In this document: positions 57,413-64,000 of the stretch, piece by piece | How positions within the stretch are numbered: position 1 is the stretch's first letter | How the letters are laid out: every line of letters starts with the position of its first letter | Source: Saprospiraceae bacterium | GTDB lineage: Bacteria > Bacteroidota > Bacteroidia > Chitinophagales > Saprospiraceae | Length of the DNA stretch: 64,000 bases | Reading direction: 5' to 3' | Assembly (NCBI GenBank): GCA_013001595.1 | Contig: JABDMH010000043.1 | Coordinates: 39,104 to 103,103, forward strand | Notes under the pieces: model-generated | What the model saw: the letters and a program-made list of their open reading frames with translations, nothing else | What the model was told of the DNA's origin: nothing | Database searches by the model: none | Position numbers and translations under genes: made by a program

Positions 57413-58687
57413 ATGAGAATTTTCAAAAATATCACGCTGGTACTAGTCACTTGGGGAGCCTCACATGCTACTGCTCAGGTCACTTTGGATCAATTGATAG
57501 AAGCTGGACTCAAGAACTCACCCATCTCCAGTATCAAGGGCCTGGTAGAACCTGAAAATGAACTGACTCAGAAAAATATTAGATCTCAATTCTTACCGCA
57601 GCTGTCCTTAAGTGGACAAGCGACCTATCAATCCGATGTTACTCAAGTCAATATACCCATTCCGGGTGCAGAAATTGATCCACTATCCTTAGACCAATAC
57701 AAGCTGCTGGCTGAAGTCAATCAGGTCATCTACGACGGAGGTCTAGTCAAGCAAAAAGGACTGTTGCAACGGACGGCCGGTCAAATTGAACAAATCCAGG
57801 TGGACGTGGAGTTGGAAAAAATGCGACGGCAAATCATTCAATGGTATTTCTCCATCCTGGCCATCGAAAGAAAATATGAATTACTAGAGCTTAAGCAAGA
57901 AAACCTGCTTGCCAATTTAAGTGTGCTGCAGCATGCTTATGAGCAGGGGGCAGTCTTGGCCTCGGAAGTGAAGACCATTGCAGCCGCAGAACTTAAACTT
58001 CAACAACAGCAACAATTGCTTCTGCAACAAAAAACAGCGGTAGTGCAAGCATTATCACTGCTCACGAAGATTCCAGTATCACAGCTCAATGCTCTTGAGT
58101 TACCTCAGACACAAACCTTTTCTTTCAACCTCCAAACCAACACCTACACAGATAGGCTATTTGAGCTGCAAGGCACCGTTCTCGAGCAGCAACATGACCT
58201 ACAACTAGCGGCACAGCGTCCAAAATTGAACCTGTTCCTGCAAGGAGGCTACGGGAAACCAGGTCTAAACTTCCTAAGGAATGAATTTGACACTTATTAC
58301 ATCATGGGTGTACGAGCTCAGTGGAACCTGGGATCTATTTATACTCGGAAAAATGAGTATCAAATCAATATGTTGCAAAGAAAAAAACTGGCCGCTCGCC
58401 AGGCATCATTTCACGAACAAAGCCAAGTGCAAATTGCCCAATTTGAAACCACCATCCAAGCTCTAAGGGATAACCTTAGTAGTGATGACCAACTGATAGG
58501 TCTCTATCAAGACATTCGAAAAACTGCAGAAATACAAATGGCCAATGGAGCAATAACATCGGCAACACTCCTAGAAAAAATCAATGCTGAACATGAAGCC
58601 CAGATTCAGAAAATATTGCATGAATTGGAACTCATAAAGACCTCCTACTTACTGCAACATGTAACTGGAAATTATTTAGCGAATTAA
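57413..58687 (+). CDS. TolC-family outer-membrane efflux protein
   Basis: 424-residue outer-membrane channel subunit with a signal peptide ending at ATAQ. Two OEP repeats with long coiled coils (IEQIQVDVELEKMRRQIIQWYFSILAIERKYELLELKQENL region; QQQQQLLLQQ at about 195-205). Starts 2 bp after the tetR stop. With the HlyD-type protein and ABC-2 exporter behind it, it completes a tripartite pump. Export substrate unknown. Confidence 0.92.
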   Translation: MRIFKNITLVLVTWGASHATAQVTLDQLIEAGLKNSPISSIKGLVEPENELTQKNIRSQFLPQLSLSGQATYQSDVTQVNIPIPGAEIDPLSLDQYKLLAEVNQVIYDGGLVKQKGLLQRTAGQIEQIQVDVELEKMRRQIIQWYFSILAIERKYELLELKQENLLANLSVLQHAYEQGAVLASEVKTIAAAELKLQQQQQLLLQQKTAVVQALSLLTKIPVSQLNALELPQTQTFSFNLQTNTYTDRLFELQGTVLEQQHDLQLAAQRPKLNLFLQGGYGKPGLNFLRNEFDTYYIMGVRAQWNLGSIYTRKNEYQINMLQRKKLAARQASFHEQSQVQIAQFETTIQALRDNLSSDDQLIGLYQDIRKTAEIQMANGAITSATLLEKINAEHEAQIQKILHELELIKTSYLLQHVTGNYLAN

Positions 58688-58697
58688 ATATTAGAGA

Positions 58698-59702
58698 ATG
58701 AGTAAGGCTGTAATAAAACATGTATTGGTGCTTCTTATGCTGAGTGGCATGGCTTGCACTTCTGAGATTAGAGAATTTGATGCCTCTGGTACATTTGAAG
58801 CCACTGAGATTATCGTAAGTGCCCAAGCCACCGGTGCCATTTCTTCATTCACCGCAAATGAAGGCGATCATCTTCAAGCGGGTGATAGTCTCATCAAAAT
58901 AGATGCAACCCAGCTTTCCCTACAAAAAGGACAACTGGTTGCCAGCATCGAAGCTGTCAGGGACAAACAGGGTGATGCAGGTCCACAAATAGATGTGCTT
59001 CAAGAAAAAATGATGGCAGCCAACAGTCAGGTCCAAACTTTAGAAACACAGTTAGAAACTCAACTCAAAGAACTGAAGCGGATTGAAAAAATGTATCGAG
59101 CGGAAGCGGCAACCGAACAGCAATATGATCGGACTAAGGGACAAGTTGACGTCCTGAGGCAACAAATTGCAGCGTCCAAGAATCAAGTACAGGTAATTGA
59201 TGCGCAGATGGATGCGGCAAAAAGGTCAGTGGCCATTCAAAACCGCGGCATCACCAGTGAAATCAAGCCACTAGAGAAAAAAATTAATCTACTTGACGAT
59301 CAACTTGCCAAGTCTGTGGTAATCAATCCGATCAATGGCACACTACTTACCAAATATGCCTACCAAGGTGAGTTTGTTTCTATCGGTAAACCTTTATACA
59401 AGATTGCAGATTTGCGAATTATGGCACTTAGGGCATATGTCGATGGTACACAGCTCAATCAAATCAAGTTGGGAGAGGAAGTCGATGTATACATAGACCA
59501 AGGTAATGACCATAAAGCATACCAAGGCAAAATCACCTGGGTCTCCGATCGGGCAGAATTTACGCCAAAAACCATCCAAACCAAGGACGAACGTGCCAAC
59601 CTGGTCTACGCCATTAAAATACAAGTACCAAATGATGGCTACTTGAAAATCGGAATGTATGCCGAGGTTGCGCTGCCAAAAGCTGATGAAATCAAGGAAT
59701 AA
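58698..59702 (+). CDS. HlyD/membrane-fusion (periplasmic adaptor) lipoprotein
   Basis: 334-residue adaptor protein. Lipobox SGMAC near residue 20, then a biotinyl-lipoyl half-motif (GAISSFTANEGDHLQAGDSLIKID), a long coiled-coil hairpin (about 85-200) and the second half motif with NPINGTLLTKYAYQGEFV. It links the ABC-2 exporter to the TolC-type channel. Its stop codon overlaps the start of the first ATPase gene (TAATG). Confidence 0.92.
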   Translation: MSKAVIKHVLVLLMLSGMACTSEIREFDASGTFEATEIIVSAQATGAISSFTANEGDHLQAGDSLIKIDATQLSLQKGQLVASIEAVRDKQGDAGPQIDVLQEKMMAANSQVQTLETQLETQLKELKRIEKMYRAEAATEQQYDRTKGQVDVLRQQIAASKNQVQVIDAQMDAAKRSVAIQNRGITSEIKPLEKKINLLDDQLAKSVVINPINGTLLTKYAYQGEFVSIGKPLYKIADLRIMALRAYVDGTQLNQIKLGEEVDVYIDQGNDHKAYQGKITWVSDRAEFTPKTIQTKDERANLVYAIKIQVPNDGYLKIGMYAEVALPKADEIKE

Positions 59703-60640
59703 TGGCCATTTCAATAGATCGCATATCAAAGTCATATGGTGAGCACAAGGATGTGCACGCACTGCGCGAAATAAGCCTGTCGGTACATACCGGAGAACTA
59801 TTTGGATTGATTGGTCCCGACGGTGCTGGTAAAACAACCCTATTCAGAATTCTGACCACCCTGGTTTTGCCTGACCGTGGTTCGGCCACCGTCGAAGGTA
59901 AAGATGTACGCGACGACTTCAGGGATATACGCACCATGGTGGGATATATGCCTGGCAGGTTTTCTCTCTACCAAGATCTAAGTGTGGAAGAAAATCTGCG
60001 ATTCTTTGCTACCATTTTTCATACCACCATTGAAGAGAACTACGAATTGATCAAAGACATATACGTACAAATCGAGCCATTTAAAAAACGTCGAGCTGGC
60101 GATCTATCTGGAGGTATGAAACAGAAACTTGCCTTGTGTTGTGCATTGATCCACCGACCTAAAGTGCTCTTTTTGGACGAGCCAACTACGGGTGTAGATG
60201 TGGTATCGCGCAAGGAGTTCTGGGCGATGCTTCAGCAATTAAAAAAACAAGGTATGACGATTTTTGTCTCCACTCCCTATATGGATGAAGCGACACTTTG
60301 CGATCGCATTGCCCTTATTCAAAAAGGCAGCATAATGTCCGTAGACACACCTGAAAATCTGCTAAATAAATATCAAGGAGACCTGTGGGGTATACGTACG
60401 GAACACATGTATAAAGCCTTGCAGGATCTCAACAATTTTCCATCGGTAACCGAATGCTACACATTTGGTGCCATGCACCATGCACAAGTTAGCGGCCTAC
60501 AAATGCCTGCGGAATTGCACAACTATTTGGACCGCAAGTATCATAAAAACATTAGGGTAGAAAAAATAAAACCAACCATCGAAGATTGCTTTATGCAACT
60601 GATGCAAGCAGATGAAAGAGAACCTGTACCAAATGAGTAA
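59702..60640 (+). CDS. ABC exporter ATP-binding protein 1
   Basis: 312-residue ATPase. Walker A GPDGAGKTT (about 37-45), signature LSGGMKQKLAL, Walker B VLFLDEPTTGVD and a His-less switch (FVSTPYMDEA, where the usual TH is replaced by TP). The C-terminal extension of about 70 residues is of the DrrA/YbhF type. It corresponds to the first half of the tandem ATPase YbhF. Start overlaps the adaptor stop. Confidence 0.93.
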   Translation: MAISIDRISKSYGEHKDVHALREISLSVHTGELFGLIGPDGAGKTTLFRILTTLVLPDRGSATVEGKDVRDDFRDIRTMVGYMPGRFSLYQDLSVEENLRFFATIFHTTIEENYELIKDIYVQIEPFKKRRAGDLSGGMKQKLALCCALIHRPKVLFLDEPTTGVDVVSRKEFWAMLQQLKKQGMTIFVSTPYMDEATLCDRIALIQKGSIMSVDTPENLLNKYQGDLWGIRTEHMYKALQDLNNFPSVTECYTFGAMHHAQVSGLQMPAELHNYLDRKYHKNIRVEKIKPTIEDCFMQLMQADEREPVPNE

Positions 60641-61379
60641 ATCCTATTCCATCATAGCTGAATCACTAACTAAAACTTTCGGCTCGTTTACCGCAGTAGA
60701 TTCCATTAGCTTCAACGTGTCGGCTGGAGAAATCTTTGGATTTCTTGGTGCCAACGGAGCTGGAAAAACTACGGCCATGCGCATGTTGTGTGGACTCAGT
60801 AAACCCACATCTGGCAGTGCTGTCGTGGCCGGTTTCAATATTGACAAAGAATCAGAGAGCATAAAGCAACGTATTGGCTATATGAGCCAAAAATTTTCTC
60901 TCTATCAAGATTTGACAGTGAGCGAAAACATCGAATTCTACGGAGGTATTTATGGGCTTGGCAAACAAAAGCTGGCCCAAAGTGCTAAGGAACTTCTGCA
61001 TAGGCTACACCTAGAGAAAGACGCCAGAACCTTGGTTCGAGCGTTGCCCTTGGGTTGGAAACAAAAGCTATCCTTTTCGATCGCCATTATGCACCAACCC
61101 AGCATTGTCTTTCTAGATGAGCCCACCGGAGGGGTCGACCCTGTCACTCGCAGACAGTTTTGGCAGATGATCTACGAAGCTGCTGATCACGGGATTACCA
61201 TTTTTGTCACCACCCATTATATGGACGAGGCAGAATATTGCGATCGTGTAGCCATCATGGTTGATGGCAAAATCGAAGCCTTGGACAGTCCGCAACAGAT
61301 GAAGGAACAAATGAAAGCCGAAGATATGAACGAAGTCTTTTACCGACTGGCACGCACGGCCACTAGGGCAAGTGCATAG
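60633..61379 (+). CDS. ABC exporter ATP-binding protein 2
   Basis: 248-residue ATPase matching the second half of YbhF. Walker A GANGAGKTT, an altered signature ALPLGWKQKLSF instead of LSGGQ, Walker B IVFLDEPTGGVDP and a normal switch FVTTHYMDEA. Its ATG overlaps the stop of the first ATPase (ATGAGTAA), so translation is probably coupled. The longer start at 60612 is less likely. The split into two genes with one degenerate switch and one degenerate signature suggests an obligate heterodimer. Confidence 0.9.
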   Translation: MSKSYSIIAESLTKTFGSFTAVDSISFNVSAGEIFGFLGANGAGKTTAMRMLCGLSKPTSGSAVVAGFNIDKESESIKQRIGYMSQKFSLYQDLTVSENIEFYGGIYGLGKQKLAQSAKELLHRLHLEKDARTLVRALPLGWKQKLSFSIAIMHQPSIVFLDEPTGGVDPVTRRQFWQMIYEAADHGITIFVTTHYMDEAEYCDRVAIMVDGKIEALDSPQQMKEQMKAEDMNEVFYRLARTATRASA

Positions 61380-61388
61380 CACAGACTT

Positions 61389-62495
61389 ATGAAACAATTT
61401 ATTGCATTTGTTAGAAAAGAGATGCTGCATATTTTACGTGACCGGCGTACCCTGCTGGTTATCTTTGGCATGCCCATAGCCCAAATACTCATCTTCGGCT
61501 TTGCCCTTTCGAATGAGGTGAAAAACACTCGGATAGGCATACTGGATATGGCGAGGGATGAGCAGAGTGCCCGCTACATCCAACAGATTGAAGAAAGCGA
61601 ATATTTTGAAACAACACACGAACTATCTACCACCAAGGAAATTGATCAATTGCTACGAGCCGGAAAAGTACAAATGGTACTCGCCATCCCTAGTACATTC
61701 AGCGAGGACCTAGCACACAGTCGCCAAACCCAAGTACAGGTAGTGACCGACGGCACCAATCCCAATGTAGCCACCACCCTTGAGAACTACACTGCTAATA
61801 TTACACGAGATTTCCAGCAGACCTTAATGTCAGCTACAGAGCTGCCATATACTATCAAAGTGTCGACCCGAATGCTATACAATCCCCAAATGAAAGGTGA
61901 ATATAACTTTGTCCCTGGTGTGATCGCACTGGTGCTCATGTTGATCTGCACGATGATGACCTCGGTTTCGATTGTCAAAGAAAAAGAATTGGGCAACATG
62001 GAGATCCTACTGGTGTCGCCCATGAATCCACTGACGATCGTAGTATCAAAGGCCATCCCATACATTTTTATGGGCCTACTCATCCTCACGATTATTTTGG
62101 TACTAAGCGTGACGATTCTACACGTACCTATTCATGGCAGCCTACTCTTGTTGTACGTAGTAAGCTTAATTTTCATTTTTTCAGCACTAGCATTAGGGCT
62201 GCTCATTTCTTCTTTCACAAACTCGCAACAAATGGCCATGATGATCTCCCTTATGGGACTCTTGTTGCCCACCGTAATGTTTAGTGGTTTTATGTTTCCC
62301 ATAGAGAGTATGCCTTGGCCATTGCAACTGATATCAAACCTTATTCCAGCAAAATGGTATTTCTACAGCATCCAAGGGATTATGATAAAGGGGTTGGGTA
62401 TTGGAGCCATTATTAAAGAAATTGCCATTCTGACTTTTTTTGCCATATTCTTCATAGGATTAAGTGTAAAAAAATTCCAAATTCGACTGGCATGA
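61389..62495 (+). CDS. ABC-2 type exporter permease 1
   Basis: 368-residue ABC-2 permease with N-terminal helix, a large extracytoplasmic domain (about 45-170) and five or six C-terminal helices. The start KEMLHILRDRRTLLVIFGMPIAQILIFGFALS is typical of YbhS/YbhR-type permeases. The last four bases ATGA overlap the next permease start. Confidence 0.93.
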   Translation: MKQFIAFVRKEMLHILRDRRTLLVIFGMPIAQILIFGFALSNEVKNTRIGILDMARDEQSARYIQQIEESEYFETTHELSTTKEIDQLLRAGKVQMVLAIPSTFSEDLAHSRQTQVQVVTDGTNPNVATTLENYTANITRDFQQTLMSATELPYTIKVSTRMLYNPQMKGEYNFVPGVIALVLMLICTMMTSVSIVKEKELGNMEILLVSPMNPLTIVVSKAIPYIFMGLLILTIILVLSVTILHVPIHGSLLLLYVVSLIFIFSALALGLLISSFTNSQQMAMMISLMGLLLPTVMFSGFMFPIESMPWPLQLISNLIPAKWYFYSIQGIMIKGLGIGAIIKEIAILTFFAIFFIGLSVKKFQIRLA

Positions 62496-63610
62496 ATAAG
62501 ATGAAATATATTCTGCGAAAAGAATTCAAACAGATTTTTCGCGATCCGGCCATTTTGCGTTTAATCTTCTTGATGCCGGCCATCCAGTTGCTGATTCTAC
62601 CTTTTGCTGCAGACTATGAGATAAAAAACATCAATGTCGGCATTGTCGACCATGACCACAGCACTTATTCTCGAGGATTAATCCAAAAGATCGAGTTCTC
62701 TAGTTATTTTAACTTAACTGAATATTCCGACTCTTACCAAATGGGGCTACAATGGATCGAAAGTGAAACAGCAGATCTCATTATTGAAATACCTACCAAT
62801 TTTGAAAAAAACTTAGTAAGAGAATCTGAAGCTACACTTTTCTTGGCAGTCAATGCAGTCAACGGACCCAAAGGAAATTTAGGTGCCGCATATGCCAGCA
62901 ACATCATTCGCTCTTACAATCAAGACATTCGTAGTGAATGGATTCAATGGCCTCGCATGAACCCTGAACCACAAATAGAGGTCGTTGCGAGCCATTGGTA
63001 CAATCCTACCAGTAATTACCAAGTATTTATGGTCCCTGGTATTTTGGCGGTACTACTTACTATGGTTGGCGGATTCCTTTCTGCACTTAATATTGTGCGT
63101 GAGAAGGAGATCGGCACCATTGAACAATTGAATGTTTCTCCAATTAAAAAACATCAGTTTATTCTAGGAAAATTGATTCCATTCTGGTTGCTGGGATTTG
63201 TTGTCTTGACCATTGGCCTGATGATAAGCTACGTGATCCATGGCATCATTCCAGGACCCAACCTCGGCACCCTATATCTATTTTCTGGCATTTACCTACT
63301 TGCCATATTAGGCTTTGGATTATTGGTGTCCAATTTTACGGATACACAGCAGCAGGCACTAATGGTCGCATTTTTCTTCATGCTCATTTTTATCCTGCTC
63401 AGTGGTTTGTACACTCCCATTGAGAGTATGCCCAAATGGGCTCAAATCGTAGCCTGGATCAATCCAGTCACCTATTTGGTGGACGTCTGTCGCATGGTCA
63501 TGCTAAAAGGCAGTGTATTAAGTGACATGACTTTTCACTTAGTTGCGATTGGATTCACCGGCGTACTACTTAACACCTTAGCCATTTGGACCTATGCGAA
63601 ACGAACCTGA
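62492..63610 (+). CDS. ABC-2 type exporter permease 2
   Basis: 372-residue homologue of the preceding permease, same topology: RKEFKQIFRDPAILRLIFLMP at the start and NPVTYLVDVCRMVMLKG near the end. Overlap of 4 bp (ATGA) with permease 1. Both pair with the two ATPases as a heteromeric exporter. Last gene of the efflux operon. Confidence 0.93.
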   Translation: MNKMKYILRKEFKQIFRDPAILRLIFLMPAIQLLILPFAADYEIKNINVGIVDHDHSTYSRGLIQKIEFSSYFNLTEYSDSYQMGLQWIESETADLIIEIPTNFEKNLVRESEATLFLAVNAVNGPKGNLGAAYASNIIRSYNQDIRSEWIQWPRMNPEPQIEVVASHWYNPTSNYQVFMVPGILAVLLTMVGGFLSALNIVREKEIGTIEQLNVSPIKKHQFILGKLIPFWLLGFVVLTIGLMISYVIHGIIPGPNLGTLYLFSGIYLLAILGFGLLVSNFTDTQQQALMVAFFFMLIFILLSGLYTPIESMPKWAQIVAWINPVTYLVDVCRMVMLKGSVLSDMTFHLVAIGFTGVLLNTLAIWTYAKRT

Positions 63611-63659
63611 TCACACAAAGGAAAGGTCTCACCTCTCTGTATTGATAATTTTGCTAATA

Positions 63660-63801
63660 ACAACCAGAGGTTAGCCATCCCATTAATTGTTGTGGTAAAT
63701 CCATGTGCCATTACAACAACTGGACTCTTTTTCTTATCGACTAAGTAGATTAGCCCTCTTAGAATAACGGCTTGTGATATAAACTCTACATAATCTATCA
63801 T
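63660..63801 (-). pseudogene. N-terminal remnant of an alpha/beta hydrolase gene
   Basis: The minus-strand frame starts MIDYVEFISQAVILRGLIYL and continues to PVVVMAHGFTTTINGMA, which is the N-terminus of an alpha/beta-hydrolase (HG oxyanion motif), then turns into unrelated sequence and ends at 63592. Only about 45 codons are left; nucleophile and His are gone. Confidence 0.6.
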
Positions 63802-63910
63802 TTTATCTTCATTTCCATTTCTAATTAATGGCTTAGCTCCTTTTTAAAATCATAGTGATTTTCCGTTCTATAAAATCTAAGTAATACGCGCTGAGCGTTT
63901 TCTGGAATGT

Positions 63911-64000
63911 ATGCAATTTCATAATTTTATCCTGCAAAGGCTTTTACAGAATCAAGACAATCAAATTGAAGAACTAGAAAAAATTCCACTTCATCCTTTC
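63911..64000 (+). CDS. Possible start of an unidentified gene, cut by the window edge
   Basis: An ATG at 63911 opens a frame of 30 codons (MQFHNFILQRLLQNQDN...) that is uninterrupted to the last base. Too short to identify; it may be a real gene start or chance. Confidence 0.3.
   Translation, partial: MQFHNFILQRLLQNQDNQIEELEKIPLHPF

Noticed and set aside
1..64000. tRNA, rRNA or riboswitch
   Set aside because: No segment with T-loop GTTCRANNC in a cloverleaf context, rRNA blocks or known riboswitch cores was recognised by eye; a tRNAscan/Infernal run would be decisive.

Overview
The window reads as chromosomal DNA of a Bacteroidota bacterium, possibly Saprospiria-like. The basis is TonB receptors with STN or CarboxypepD_reg-type N-termini, an OMP_b-brl_3-type barrel, several Cys-type sulfatases, a long-form isocitrate lyase, TAnnTTTG-type -7 promoter candidates, and a secreted beta-helix protein ending in the INLLPDFEV-type module common in that class. 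No rRNA, tRNA or CRISPR array was recognised.

Region 1 (1-11.9 kb, all minus strand) is the most striking part: what looks like a D-apiose utilisation operon. In transcription order it holds a Gfo/Idh/MocA D-apiose dehydrogenase (ApsD type), a TIM-barrel protein (OiaC type), a RuBisCO-like protein, a DUF1537 kinase (OiaK type), an ApnO-type oxidoisomerase, a secreted GH140/DUF4038 apiosidase-like hydrolase, an ApnL-type apionolactonase and a ribose-type ABC importer (ATPase, then a permease cut by the window edge). Together they would release apiose outside the cytoplasm, import it and convert it by way of apionate and 3-oxo-isoapionate into C4 or C3 intermediates. Upstream on the same strand are an Nramp-type transporter and an STN-TonB receptor. 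The receptor is split by a 159-bp fold-back element flanked by CTAG; removing the element and one CTAG restores a single reading frame.

Region 2 (16-31.8 kb) holds a small MscS channel, a thioredoxin-fold protein, an aminotransferase, a sulfatase next to an unrecognised secreted lyase/hydrolase-like enzyme, a second CTAG-flanked fold-back element, a beta-helix gene with a frameshift after its signal peptide, a DUF5655 protein, degenerate intergenic repeats, a decayed DUF1593 gene, and a TonB receptor divergent from another sulfatase.

Region 3 (31.9-43.9 kb) is a glyoxylate-bypass cassette: a RamB/ScfR-like regulator divergent from aceB, aceA and an RraA-like gene, with an inverted repeat between regulator and aceB. 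A siroheme-synthesis dehydrogenase, a third sulfatase, HtrA, Hsp20 (with clear terminators) and a second Gfo/Idh/MocA gene follow.

Region 4 (44-51.5 kb) has a MATE exporter, a secreted GH67 alpha-glucuronidase, a 2-kb gene-free stretch with five copies of a 113-118-bp hairpin-bounded repeat plus other repeat blocks, and DUF5996, SET and Smr-domain genes.

Region 5 (52-64 kb) carries asnB, an AAA ATPase with a C-terminal nuclease-like domain and a palindrome-flanked promoter, a Tat-type aldo/keto reductase, and a complete TetR-TolC-HlyD-ABC-ABC-permease-permease efflux operon resembling YbhGFSR with its tandem ATPase split in two. The window ends in a hydrolase gene remnant and an open partial frame.
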